The notes beneath the pieces were generated by a model that made no database searches, was not told where the DNA came from, and worked only from the letters and a program-made list of their open reading frames with translations. A DNA stretch of 64,000 bases from an uncultured Gammaproteobacteria bacterium (GTDB lineage: Bacteria; Pseudomonadota; Gammaproteobacteria; Steroidobacterales; XN24): positions 1 to 64,000 of the forward strand of contig CALDWW010000004.1 of the NCBI GenBank assembly GCA_937924335.1, given 5' to 3'. This document shows positions 25,996 to 36,404 of the stretch, piece after piece (position 1 is the first letter of the stretch; every line of letters starts with the position of its first letter). Made by a program: the position numbers and the translations under genes.

Positions 25996-26661
25996 ATGCA
26001 GATCGATCCGGCCAATCTGGGACCTGTTGCCACGATCACCCTCTATGCCGTCAGCATGGCAGCGGCCGGATGGGCTGTGAGACATGTCCGCTGGCGAAGA
26101 CTGGCGACCGACTCACGCCAGTTCCATGTGTTTGCTGCCTGTGCGGTGAGCCTGATGGTCCTGTGGTCTATCCGGGCCCAGGCGCAGCCGGGCCCCGGCC
26201 TGCACGTGCTGGGCGTGACCACGGTGACATTGCTTGTGGGACTCGCGCCGGCCTGCCTGATAACGCTCGTATCACAGGCGGTGACCAGCCTGCTCATGGG
26301 TGACGCGGCCGGCATCGCGCCGAGCTGGGTGGTGTCTTCCCTGCTACCGATACTCGTGACGGAGTCCTGGCGCAGGCTGGTGCTGCGTTACCTTCCCACC
26401 GATCCTTTCGCTTTCATCTTCGGCAGCGCATTCTTCGGGGCTGCGATCGCCGTGACTGCGGTCCACCTCGTCGCCCTGCTGTTGCTGGGGTCACCGGCGG
26501 ACATCTGGCCCGGCGCAGTACCTTCCTGGCCGGGTTTGATACTCCTCCTCGCTTTTCCGGAAGCTTTCGTCAACGGCACGTTGATGACGCTGCTGATCGT
26601 CTACTGTCCCGATGCCGTCCGCGGTTACGCGTCCGCCTACGAGAGCCGGCCCCGCCTGTGA
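25996..26661 (+). CDS. CbiM-like energy-coupling-factor permease family membrane protein
   Basis: Polytopic membrane protein of 221 residues. ATG 25996 (MQIDPANLG), preceded by AAGG, is preferred; the frame starts earlier at 25951 inside the region after the terminator. About six hydrophobic segments are seen. Motifs such as LHVLGVTTVTLLVGLAPA and PEAFVNGTLMTLLIVYCPDA resemble the CbiM/ECF permease family (cobalt/nickel uptake). The family's N-terminal metal-binding His pattern is not evident, and no CbiQ/CbiO partner is nearby. Transport function is therefore uncertain. Confidence 0.7.
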   Translation: MQIDPANLGPVATITLYAVSMAAAGWAVRHVRWRRLATDSRQFHVFAACAVSLMVLWSIRAQAQPGPGLHVLGVTTVTLLVGLAPACLITLVSQAVTSLLMGDAAGIAPSWVVSSLLPILVTESWRRLVLRYLPTDPFAFIFGSAFFGAAIAVTAVHLVALLLLGSPADIWPGAVPSWPGLILLLAFPEAFVNGTLMTLLIVYCPDAVRGYASAYESRPRL

Positions 26662-26723
26662 GCCCGGAGCAGGCGCTGGCATAATCCATGCCTTGTCGAA
26701 GATCGTGCAACCCGGAGGCGGAC

Positions 26724-28112
26724 GTGCAGACCTATTTCACAGATGAGACACAGCCTGATGCGAGACCGATCGTGGCGCTGGATGAGGCGGGTCTGAAGCG
26801 ATGGCTGGCTGACGCGTCACCCGCCGCCAGGCGATGGGCTGCAGAGAACGGCTTTGCCGCGAAACCGGGATCGGTCTGCCTTGTGCCGGACGAGTCCGGC
26901 GGGATCAGCGGCGCTCTTCTAGGCGTCGGGTCCGCCGGAGCTGGTCTGCGGGAATCCGCCTCGGCTGCGGATCGATTGCCCCCGGGGCACTACCGACTAG
27001 AGACCGACGGTGTGCCATCTGCGGACTTGTGGGCAGTCGGATGGGGTATCGGTCAGTACCGGTTCGGTCGCTACCAATCAGCTGACTCCTCAGGGCCACG
27101 GGTCTTGGCGTGGCCGGACGCGGCCGATCATGAGGGCGTCTTGCGGCATGCGGAAGCTGACCGGCTTGTGCGGGATCTCGTCAACACGCCCGCCGCGGAT
27201 ATGGGGCCCGTCGAACTGGCCGCCGAAGCCGAGCGATTGGCATCCGAATTCGGCGCCGACTTCCGCGTAACCGAAGGCAAGGACCTGCTGAAGGAGAATT
27301 TCCCCGCGATTCATGCGGTCGGACGGGCCAGCGAGCAGGCGCCGCGACTGGTGGACATCCGCTGGGGTGATCCGCAGCATCCTGCGGTCACGCTGGTCGG
27401 CAAGGGCGTCTGTTTCGACACCGGAGGGCTTGATATCAAGCCGGCCGCCGCCATGCGGAACATGAAGAAGGACATGGGCGGCGCGGCTCACGTGCTCGGG
27501 CTCGCCCGATCAGTGATGGCGGCAGAATTGCCCATCCGTCTGCGGGTGCTGATCCCCGCTGTTGAGAACAGTATCGCGGGGAATGCCTATCGGCCGGGAG
27601 ACGTGCTGAGTACCCGGAAAGGGATCACCGTGGAGATCGGCAATACAGACGCGGAGGGCCGGATCGTCCTGTGTGACGCACTCGCCCTGGCCGATGAGGA
27701 GAAGCCGGAGGTCATCGTCAACATGGCGACGCTGACCGGAGCTGCGCGGGTCGCGCTGGGGCCGGAGCTCCCGGCGCTCTACAGCGACGACGACGAAGTG
27801 GCCCGGAGCATCTGTGACGTGTGTGCTGCGGAGCAGGATCCGGTCTGGCACATGCCGCTGTGGCAGCCCTACGCCGAGAGTCTGTCGAGTCCCGTCGCTG
27901 ACATCAATCACATCAGCAGCGGGCCGCCGATGGCCGGATCGATCACCGCTGCCCTGTATCTGAAGAAGTTCGTCGAGCAGGCCGGTGCGTTCGTACACAT
28001 CGACCTGTTTGCCTGGAATCCGCGGCGCCGCCCCGGGCGGCCGGAGGGCGCCGAGTGCCAGTCGGTGAGGGGCCTGTTCCGGTGGCTGGAGACTCGCTAT
28101 CCGATGCGCTGA
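26724..28112 (+). CDS. Leucyl aminopeptidase family protein (M17)
   Basis: Cytoplasmic two-metal aminopeptidase of 462 residues. GTG 26724 is chosen because GGAGG lies five bases before it; the frame continues upstream to 26688. The C-terminal catalytic domain has the M17 signature NTDAEGRIVL, together with VGKGVCFDTGGLDIKP (metal-binding Asp and Lys) and MKKDMGGAAHV. The N-terminal 150 residues are the variable regulatory domain. It is convergent with the next gene and overlaps its 3' end by 16 bases. Confidence 0.9.
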   Translation: MQTYFTDETQPDARPIVALDEAGLKRWLADASPAARRWAAENGFAAKPGSVCLVPDESGGISGALLGVGSAGAGLRESASAADRLPPGHYRLETDGVPSADLWAVGWGIGQYRFGRYQSADSSGPRVLAWPDAADHEGVLRHAEADRLVRDLVNTPAADMGPVELAAEAERLASEFGADFRVTEGKDLLKENFPAIHAVGRASEQAPRLVDIRWGDPQHPAVTLVGKGVCFDTGGLDIKPAAAMRNMKKDMGGAAHVLGLARSVMAAELPIRLRVLIPAVENSIAGNAYRPGDVLSTRKGITVEIGNTDAEGRIVLCDALALADEEKPEVIVNMATLTGAARVALGPELPALYSDDDEVARSICDVCAAEQDPVWHMPLWQPYAESLSSPVADINHISSGPPMAGSITAALYLKKFVEQAGAFVHIDLFAWNPRRRPGRPEGAECQSVRGLFRWLETRYPMR

Positions 28113-28855
28113 GCAATCGCGCGCCGGGTGGCCCAGTCACTGGCCCAGAAAATCAGCCACAGGAAGATCATGGCGAGCACCGCCAGGGCTACGGCAATGT
28201 AGCCGAACAGGAACGGCGCCTTCATCAGGGTCGACATGAGCGAGTCCTGGTAATAGAAGAACCACTGGTTGTCCTCGGGGAACACCCAGTCATGGAAGGC
28301 GTAGAACACATCCCGTGGCCCAATGGCCACGGTGACGACCGTTATCACCCCGACGGCGACAGCCACCCTCGCCATCATGCCGCCGGGTCTGGGCAGCCGC
28401 CGCTTGCGTCTCCTCAGGAGGACGATCTGAAAGGACACGATCGCCAGTGCGAGAAGACCCGCGATCTCCAGCCAGCGCACCAGTCTGGCCACGTCCCGCA
28501 GGTGGATGATCTCCGGCGGACGGAGCAATACGCCCATCTCCCGACCATCGGCGTCCTTGTAGATCAGTGCCTCGAGACCGCGGCCCTGGTCGCGCACCGC
28601 CGTTGCGATGGCCGCGAACAGCATCTCCCGCTCCTGTCGGGTGGTCTGTTCGAAGCCACGCTTGTAGCGGTTCTGGGGTCCGAACTCGTCGATATGCGCG
28701 CCGATATCGGCGATGTCGTAAAGCGCCGGGTAGAGGAAGTCCAGGGCCGCCATAAAGCGCCATGAAAGGTAGAGGGCGCCGAGCAGGCTGGCGGTGACAA
28801 GCAAGGCAGTCTGGAGCCTGCCTGCGAAGACCTGTGGCTTGGTATTTTCGGTCAC
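28097..28855 (-). CDS. DUF1461-type integral membrane protein
   Basis: Membrane protein of 252 residues with four to five hydrophobic segments (about 14-34, 125-147, 160-180, 218-240). Conserved-looking elements EIIHLRDVARLVRW and AFHDWVFPEDNQW are typical of the DUF1461 family. Function unknown. Its 3' end overlaps that of the M17 peptidase on the other strand. Confidence 0.75.
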   Translation of the reverse strand: MTENTKPQVFAGRLQTALLVTASLLGALYLSWRFMAALDFLYPALYDIADIGAHIDEFGPQNRYKRGFEQTTRQEREMLFAAIATAVRDQGRGLEALIYKDADGREMGVLLRPPEIIHLRDVARLVRWLEIAGLLALAIVSFQIVLLRRRKRRLPRPGGMMARVAVAVGVITVVTVAIGPRDVFYAFHDWVFPEDNQWFFYYQDSLMSTLMKAPFLFGYIAVALAVLAMIFLWLIFWASDWATRRAIAQRIG

Positions 28856-29001
28856 CGGGCGAGGTTATCACGACCCGGGTGAGAGCCGGCGGGCGTTTCG
28901 GGACAGCAGGCGGCGACCACGGTTCCGGTTTACAATCATGATCATCGGGTTGCGCTCCTTTCCGGGTGCGACTGGACTATTCGACTGTAGGGGGTAAGAC
29001 C

Positions 29002-29385
29002 ATGCGATGGAAACTCGCACTGGCGACGCTGTTGCTCAGCGCGTGCGCCGGAACCGGCGTCTCGAGCGACCAGGCGGTTCTGGATTTCACCAAACCGCCG
29101 AGCGAGTTCTACGGTGCTCGGCTGATATCGCTCGATGGCAAGAACATCAATGCGCCCATCACCAAGACCAGCTTCTGGGTCGATCCCGGGACACACGAGA
29201 TCGTCATTGCCGCCGGCATCAGCGACCCGATGCAGGTCGGCCGCAACCCGGCGCGACGCACGGGGGAGGACCCCGGCAAGGTGACGATCGAGGTCGAGTC
29301 GGGCAAGCGCTACAAGATCGCGACCCGGATCATCGATCAGCGCGGTGCCTGGGAACCGGTGATCTGGAAGGTCGAGGAACTATAG
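29002..29385 (+). CDS. Small lipoprotein with PEGA-like fold
   Basis: Lipoprotein of 127 residues starting ATG 29002. The signal ends at LLLSAC with Cys15. The mature part shows ISLDGKNIN, FWVDPGTHEIVIAAG and VEVESGKRYKIATRII: a beta pattern of value, payload and PGxH turn as in PEGA modules. It is laid out like the lipoprotein at 37488-37940, so the two are probably distant paralogues. Function unknown. Confidence 0.75.
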   Translation: MRWKLALATLLLSACAGTGVSSDQAVLDFTKPPSEFYGARLISLDGKNINAPITKTSFWVDPGTHEIVIAAGISDPMQVGRNPARRTGEDPGKVTIEVESGKRYKIATRIIDQRGAWEPVIWKVEEL

Positions 29386-29389
29386 CGGC

Positions 29390-29404
29390 GGTCCGCGTCG
29401 GACC
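29390..29404. terminator. Short hairpin between convergent genes
   Basis: GGTCCG, CGT, CGGACC: six paired bases between the lipoprotein stop and the aceK stop. No T-run, so it is a weak terminator candidate for either strand. Confidence 0.25.
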
Positions 29405-31171
29405 TCAGTCGTGACCATCCAGGCGCCGGCGGCTGCCGGGCGGCGGTGGTGCCATCAGGCTGCGCCTGTATGGCAGGACCTCGAGCACCTCATCGGCCTT
29501 GTGGCGTTTCTTCATCTGTCGCCAGAAATCCGCCGTGAGCAGGTCGCCGTGGGCCTCCAGGAGTATTTCCATGTGGTCCGGATCCAGCCCGAGGAAGGAG
29601 ATGAACTGCTCGGGAAAGACGTCGTCGTCACCCACGTAGAACCAGGCTTCAGCCTCCATCTCTTCCTCGAGCGTAGATGCCTTCGGCAGGTCACGGAAGT
29701 TGCAGTCTGTCACCAGGCAGAGTTCGTCGTAATCGTAGAAGATCACTCTGCCGTTGCGTGTGACTCCGAAGTTCTTCAGCAACAGGTCGCCGGGAAAGAT
29801 GTTGGTGAGTGCCAGGTCACGAATAGCCTGACCGTAGTCGATCACCGCCATGCGTGCGTCTCCGGCAGGGGCATCCCGCAGGTAGAGATTTAGAGGCGCC
29901 AGGCGGCGTTCGATGTACAGGTGTTCGATGACCAGGTTGTCACCCTCGATGCGTACCGTATCGCTGGTCTCGGTGAGCAGTTCTTCGAGCAGCGTTTCCT
30001 CGAAACGCTCGGTCTTGAATCTCAGTAGCTTGAACTCCTGCGCGTCGACCAGGCGACCTGCCCGGTCGCGTTTGAAGACGAGCTGATATTTGTCCAGCAC
30101 GTCGCGACGTACTACCGTTTTCGGGTAAGCGAACTTGTCACGGATGATCTTGAAGACGATGTCGTAGGAGGGCAGGGTGAACACGGCCATCACCATGCCC
30201 TTGTCTCCCGGGGCCGTGATGAACTTGTCGCTGGAGTGGGTCAGGTGGCGCGCGAAACTGCGGTAGCGTTCGGTCTTGCCCTGCTTGGCCCGGCCGAGGA
30301 CCGTGAAGATCTCGGCGACCGGTTTGCCCGGGAGAATGCTGCGCAGCAACACGACGACGTCGGCAACAGTCTCCAGATCGGCGTGGATGTACGAGCGGGT
30401 GAATCCAAACAGTATGCTGACGTCGCTGCGGCTGGTCAGGACCGCGTCTACGGCGACGCCCTCCGCCGTGCTTCTCAGAGCGACGACCAGCGGTTCGTAA
30501 CGGCCGTCCTTGCCCACCGCGCGACCGACGACATAAGCCCGCGTATTCTGATAGAACACCGTCTGCAGGCACTCGAGGCGTTCGAGGGCCTCCAGTCCGC
30601 CCAGTGAGCGCCAGTGGACCCGTAACTGACCCACCACGAAGCGCACGCTGTATTCGAGATTCTCCCAGCCAATGCCGAAAGCGAAATGCTGCAGCAGGTC
30701 ACGAACGCCATTCGAGGGCGGGTCTGCGATCGGGAAAACATCCAGGGGCGGCACCTTGGATATGTGCTCGATCGGGCGGTCTTCCAGATCCACGAACTCG
30801 AGATCCGAGTCGACACCCACGGTATGGAACATGCGCCGCGTTATCGAGCTGAAGTAGGTCTTCGTGAACTCCTGATCGAGATAGTCCTCGATCAGGGTCG
30901 AGAAATCAGACTTGATCTGTAACCACAGGCGCCGATCGTGGCAGCGATTGTCGAGCCGGTCGTTGAGCCAGTCCACGAGTCGATTGACCCAGTGATCGTA
31001 GAGTTCGATCCGCTCAACGGCATCTTTGCGGCCGTCGATCCAGTCGCGACGCTCGAAACGTCCACGAGCCCGGCGGGTGATCTCGCGGAAGTCGGAGTTG
31101 TAGTCGAAAAAGCCGTCGCGAATCGCCCCGGCGCACTCCTGCGCCAGGGCGAGATCTGCGTTCTGGTCCAT
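29405..31171 (-). CDS. aceK: Isocitrate dehydrogenase kinase/phosphatase AceK
   Basis: Cytoplasmic bifunctional enzyme that phosphorylates and dephosphorylates isocitrate dehydrogenase, setting the split between the TCA cycle and the glyoxylate shunt. Its 588 residues are close to E. coli AceK (578). Recognisable stretches are VFTLPSYDIVFKIIRDKFA (ATP-binding region), IDYGQAIRDLALTNIFPGD with the catalytic Asp, and VIFYDYDELC. It begins seven bases after the icd stop, so enzyme and target are co-transcribed. In E. coli aceK is instead with aceBA, which are absent here. Confidence 0.96.
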   Translation of the reverse strand: MDQNADLALAQECAGAIRDGFFDYNSDFREITRRARGRFERRDWIDGRKDAVERIELYDHWVNRLVDWLNDRLDNRCHDRRLWLQIKSDFSTLIEDYLDQEFTKTYFSSITRRMFHTVGVDSDLEFVDLEDRPIEHISKVPPLDVFPIADPPSNGVRDLLQHFAFGIGWENLEYSVRFVVGQLRVHWRSLGGLEALERLECLQTVFYQNTRAYVVGRAVGKDGRYEPLVVALRSTAEGVAVDAVLTSRSDVSILFGFTRSYIHADLETVADVVVLLRSILPGKPVAEIFTVLGRAKQGKTERYRSFARHLTHSSDKFITAPGDKGMVMAVFTLPSYDIVFKIIRDKFAYPKTVVRRDVLDKYQLVFKRDRAGRLVDAQEFKLLRFKTERFEETLLEELLTETSDTVRIEGDNLVIEHLYIERRLAPLNLYLRDAPAGDARMAVIDYGQAIRDLALTNIFPGDLLLKNFGVTRNGRVIFYDYDELCLVTDCNFRDLPKASTLEEEMEAEAWFYVGDDDVFPEQFISFLGLDPDHMEILLEAHGDLLTADFWRQMKKRHKADEVLEVLPYRRSLMAPPPPGSRRRLDGHD

Positions 31172-31178
31172 CGGAACC

Positions 31179-32477
<1,299 letters not shown>

Positions 32478-32665
32478 ATCGCTCTCGCTCCTGTTGTTTA
32501 TGCTTCTGCGAAGCGGCGTTCGAACTCACTATGATACCCGCTGTGATCGGGCGGTCGCCACGGCTGCAGGTATTGGCGCTACCGGCCCGGCAGGCGCGGC
32601 AGGCAGGCAGCCTCGCCGCGTACGGATTGGGACCGTCTTTCCCGGTCGCGGAGACCGGTATTTTC

Positions 32666-33772
32666 TCATTCAGCGGCGGGTAGCAGGAAGTCCTCCATAC
32701 GCCGGACAATCTGCTCGTACTTGTATACCGGCAGACGGTAGATCCAGCCCGAGAATCGAGCATCCTGGCGGGCAACCTCTTCGGCGTCGAGGCGATCCGG
32801 CAGCGGTTCCGCCGATGCGGTCTCACCGCCGGCTGTGTCCGGCTCGTCGTTTTCGGGGTCCGCAGCGGCCGCTACTGGCTCCAACCCGGCAGAGGATTCG
32901 ACCGGCTCGAGCGCTACCTGGACGCTGACCCAACGCTCATCGTCACGCTGTTGGGCGTGGACGGTGATCCTGCGACCGTCATCAAGATGGAAGCGGACGG
33001 TGGCCTGGGGGTCGAAATCCTCGAACTCCGCCCGCGGCAGGACGTCATCGAAGAGCAGCGAGGACAGGGCCCTCGAGACCGGCTGCGCCGCCCCCGGGCT
33101 GGACAGACTGCGGCCCTCCGGAATGCCGAGGATCACAAGCTGTTCTCCGACACGCTGCAGCACGACTTCTTCTCCACTCTCATGGTGGATCTCCACCCTC
33201 AGTACCGACTGGCTGTCGATGTCGAAGAGCTGACGATCCAGCCAGTTGAGCGGGTCTGTTTCCAGCTCGATGTCGGCATCGACCAGATAGCTGGTCTCTT
33301 CTTCCGCCCGCCGCGCATAGGTGCCCTTGCCGGCCCGGCTCTCCCGCTTGCCCACGATGAGGCGCACGTCCGCCGGCTCACCGATCTCGAGCAGGGTCCC
33401 CGCGCCTTCCGCGGATCCAGGTTCGGCCACGCCGAGTCTCGCGTACAGATCCGGATTGGAAGTCTTCGTCTCGACGATCACCGCATCGGACAGACGCAGC
33501 AGGAGCTGGCGGATCTTGCCGGAATCTGCCCGGTAACCGTTCTCCTGGGCAACGATCCAGCCGGTGTCCTTCCTTTCGATCGTGACCGCCCTGCTGCCAT
33601 CGCTGCCGGATAGCGCGATCGATGTCGTTTCGTTCAGGCTGCCTGACAACGCGGGGTACAGCCGGTCGTCGATCGCCGCTGGCGACGCCGCCTTTCTGCC
33701 GTCCAGTAAGGCGGCGCCGATCGCCGCGAGTACCGCGATGGTGGCGAGTATGAAAACGGTCCTGGCCTGCAT
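32666..33772 (-). CDS. DUF4340 protein of the Gld-type ABC module
   Basis: Protein of 368 residues with one N-terminal membrane anchor (VFILATIAVLAAIGAALL), followed by a largely beta, extracytoplasmic domain. Elements such as GWIVAQENGYRADSGKIRQL and LNWLDRQLFDIDSQSV are typical of DUF4340. It follows the gldG-like gene by ten bases and is the last gene of the module. These modules are seen next to GldA/F/G-like ABC genes in many proteobacteria; the transported substrate is not known. Confidence 0.85.
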   Translation of the reverse strand: MQARTVFILATIAVLAAIGAALLDGRKAASPAAIDDRLYPALSGSLNETTSIALSGSDGSRAVTIERKDTGWIVAQENGYRADSGKIRQLLLRLSDAVIVETKTSNPDLYARLGVAEPGSAEGAGTLLEIGEPADVRLIVGKRESRAGKGTYARRAEEETSYLVDADIELETDPLNWLDRQLFDIDSQSVLRVEIHHESGEEVVLQRVGEQLVILGIPEGRSLSSPGAAQPVSRALSSLLFDDVLPRAEFEDFDPQATVRFHLDDGRRITVHAQQRDDERWVSVQVALEPVESSAGLEPVAAAADPENDEPDTAGGETASAEPLPDRLDAEEVARQDARFSGWIYRLPVYKYEQIVRRMEDFLLPAAE

Positions 33773-33782
33773 GCGTCTCTCC

Positions 33783-35660
33783 TCAATTCCGTCGCCGGGT
33801 CCGGACCATCGCCATCAGGATGACGACGATCGAAAGGAGCACCGGGACCAGCGCGATATTGATGATCTTCAGGGTGGTTCCGAGGTTCTCGATGTTGCGA
33901 TCGAGGTCCCGACGAACGTCCCGCAGCGCTTTCCGGATGCGCAGCTTTTCATCCTGGAAACGCAGCAGCTCTGCCTGTTGTTCCGGGCTGATTATCAGCA
34001 GGTTCTCCTGGTCCTTCGCTGACTCCAGTTCGGTCAGCCGGCGCTCGGTCTCATCGAGTTTCTGTTGCAGGGACTGTTCTTCGGCCCGATAGCGCGCATC
34101 GGCGTCGGCACGCAGCGCCTCGACCCGGTCAAACGGCCTGGAGTAGGTCCCCCGGCTCCTGACGCTGATCAGGTCGCTGCTGCCCAGGAGATTATCAAGG
34201 GCGTTCACGACCAGTGCGCCGTTTCCGGCGAAGGCATTGAAGAGCCTCTGGCCGAGGAAATTCTGGACCTGGACCCACATCCGATCCGTCAGGATGTCGG
34301 TGTCGGACACGACGATCAGGTTGGCAGGATCCTCGGTTGCGGCGATATGCTCGGGCGTCGCGGCCGATTCCTCGTCGTCCGCCGGCGGCGGTCCCTCCGG
34401 GAAAGCCGACGTCAGCATGCCGGCGAAGCGGGCACCCATCACGTAGCGCTCACCGGTGGGCGCGAAATCGTCCTGCAATGTGGCCGGATCGGGAAGGAAT
34501 TTCAGACTTTCCGCCGCGACGGTGCCAGCGGAGTCGCTGCTCTGTATCAACGCCACCATCTCGAGGCCGCTGTCCGCGGAGACGCCGAGATATCCGGCCG
34601 ACCCGAGATTGACCCCGCTGAGGTCCGCGGTGATGACATCGTCGGTCGCCAGGTCCTGTTCGCGGATTCCCAGCATGGCAAGGTGACGGGCAGGGGGTTG
34701 TCCAAGGCCGGTATTGACCGTGAGGGCGTTCAGCTGATCGAGGACCACGTCGTCCGCGTCGTACTCGATGCCCCAGGCCCCGAACAGACGTTCAAGGTCC
34801 GAGGACCGGTCCTGGAACAGGGCGGCGCTGGCGCCGGCCATGTCCTGGGGCAGCTCCGCGTCGGCCAGGGGATCGACGAAGACCATCAGTTTGCCGCCAC
34901 GCATCACGAACTGGTCGATCGCATACAGCGTTTGATCGCTGAGCGCCTTCGGATGCACCAGGACGAGCAGGTCCACGTCGTCATCGACGGCCGTCAGGCC
35001 ACCATCCAGTGTGCGCAGTTCGAACAGCTGCTCTATCTGGCTGGCGACCACCCATGGCTGCCGGGGCTGCCCGGTCGCCGGGTCGAAGCCGCTGGTCATG
35101 GGCAGACTGCTGAGTAGTGCCACGACGGGTTTCTGCGGTTTTGCCAGCGTGTAGACCAGCTTGGCCACGTCGTATTCCAGGAAAGTCTCGCGATCGGGTT
35201 GGAAGAAGCTGATGATCTCCAGGTCGTCGATCGAGTTGGTTCCGGCCAGCCCGAAGTAGATCGGATCGCCCGTGGTGCCGAGCGACACCGCCTGGAGGCC
35301 GTACTGGGAAGCACGGTCCTCCTCCTCCGAGAACGGGACCGGATCGATCTCCGTCAGGCGCAGCCGGCCGTCCGATTCCAGCACGAACTCCTGCAGGAGT
35401 TCGCGCACACGCCTGGCATAGGTCCGCAGGTAGGGGATATTCTCAGCCGCCTCGTCCGAGTAGAACAGATAGAGGTTAACCGGCTCGTCGATCTTGGTCA
35501 GGATATTGCGTGTACCTTCGGAGATCGTGAACAACTGGTTCTCAGTCAGATCGAGTCGGATGCCGCGAAAAACCACCGCATTCAGTATCGTCAGCGTGAG
35601 AAACAGGGCGCCCAGTATGACGAGACCGGTGCCACCGAGAGATTTCTTGTGGGTTGTCAT
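33783..35660 (-). CDS. GldG-family ABC transporter auxiliary protein
   Basis: Protein of 625 residues: an N-terminal membrane helix (LVILGALFLTLTILNAVVF), a large soluble extracytoplasmic domain of the GldG/ABC-2 auxiliary type (YARRVRELLQEFV, MVFVDPLADAE), a coiled coil near 540-595, and a C-terminal helix (IINIALVPVLLSIVVILM). It lies between the permease and DUF4340 genes. The gliding name comes from Bacteroidetes; in proteobacteria the role is unknown and gliding is not implied. Confidence 0.87.
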   Translation of the reverse strand: MTTHKKSLGGTGLVILGALFLTLTILNAVVFRGIRLDLTENQLFTISEGTRNILTKIDEPVNLYLFYSDEAAENIPYLRTYARRVRELLQEFVLESDGRLRLTEIDPVPFSEEEDRASQYGLQAVSLGTTGDPIYFGLAGTNSIDDLEIISFFQPDRETFLEYDVAKLVYTLAKPQKPVVALLSSLPMTSGFDPATGQPRQPWVVASQIEQLFELRTLDGGLTAVDDDVDLLVLVHPKALSDQTLYAIDQFVMRGGKLMVFVDPLADAELPQDMAGASAALFQDRSSDLERLFGAWGIEYDADDVVLDQLNALTVNTGLGQPPARHLAMLGIREQDLATDDVITADLSGVNLGSAGYLGVSADSGLEMVALIQSSDSAGTVAAESLKFLPDPATLQDDFAPTGERYVMGARFAGMLTSAFPEGPPPADDEESAATPEHIAATEDPANLIVVSDTDILTDRMWVQVQNFLGQRLFNAFAGNGALVVNALDNLLGSSDLISVRSRGTYSRPFDRVEALRADADARYRAEEQSLQQKLDETERRLTELESAKDQENLLIISPEQQAELLRFQDEKLRIRKALRDVRRDLDRNIENLGTTLKIINIALVPVLLSIVVILMAMVRTRRRN

Positions 35661-35669
35661 GCCCTGCTC

Positions 35670-36404
35670 CTAGTCCGCTTTCCTGAGGTCGAGGACGATG
35701 GCGTTGGCTGTCAGCCAGAATCCGATGACGAGTCCGAAATAGACGACTGCCCGCAAGTCGAGCACTCCGCGCGAAAGCGTCGAGAAATGAGTCATGAATG
35801 ACAACTGGGCGATCGCATCGGTAAACCAGAGCGGCGCCCATCCCTGAAACAGATCGAGGACCAGCGGAAAGCCGGACAACAGGAATCCGAAGCAGATCAC
35901 TACCGTCAGGATGAAGGCGATGACCTGGTTGCGAGTCGTTGCCGAGATGCAGGCGCCGATCGCCAGAAATGCCCCGGCCATCAGCAAGCTGCCCACATAG
36001 GCGGCCAGGATGACACCGTTATCCGGCTGTCCCAGGTAGTTGACCGTGATCCAGATGGGGAAGGTCAGGCCCAGGGCGATAGCGCAAAACGTCCACGCGG
36101 CCAGGAACTTGCCTACGACAGCCTGGCCCTGTGTCACGGGCAGCGTCATCAAAAGCTCGATGCTGCCGCTCTTGCGTTCCTCGGCCCACAGGCGCATCGA
36201 AATCGCCGGCACCAGGAACAGATAGAGCCACGGGTGGAAGCCGAAGAAAGGATCGAGATCCGCCTGGCCGCGTTCGTAGAAATTACCCAGGTAGAACGTA
36301 AATGCACCGGCCAGCACCAGGAAGATGACGATAAATACATAGGCGACCGGCGTGGCGAAGTAAGCCGCAAGTTCGCGGCGGAAGATGATGCCGATGTTTC
36401 TCAT
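35670..36404 (-). CDS. ABC-2 type permease, GldF-like
   Basis: Inner-membrane permease of 244 residues with six hydrophobic segments. It starts MRNIGIIFRRELAAYFATPVAY, the usual beginning of this family. The first loop contains the MRLWAEERKSGSIELLMT element typical of ABC-2 permeases. Its start overlaps the stop of the ATPase gene by four bases. Confidence 0.9.
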   Translation of the reverse strand: MRNIGIIFRRELAAYFATPVAYVFIVIFLVLAGAFTFYLGNFYERGQADLDPFFGFHPWLYLFLVPAISMRLWAEERKSGSIELLMTLPVTQGQAVVGKFLAAWTFCAIALGLTFPIWITVNYLGQPDNGVILAAYVGSLLMAGAFLAIGACISATTRNQVIAFILTVVICFGFLLSGFPLVLDLFQGWAPLWFTDAIAQLSFMTHFSTLSRGVLDLRAVVYFGLVIGFWLTANAIVLDLRKAD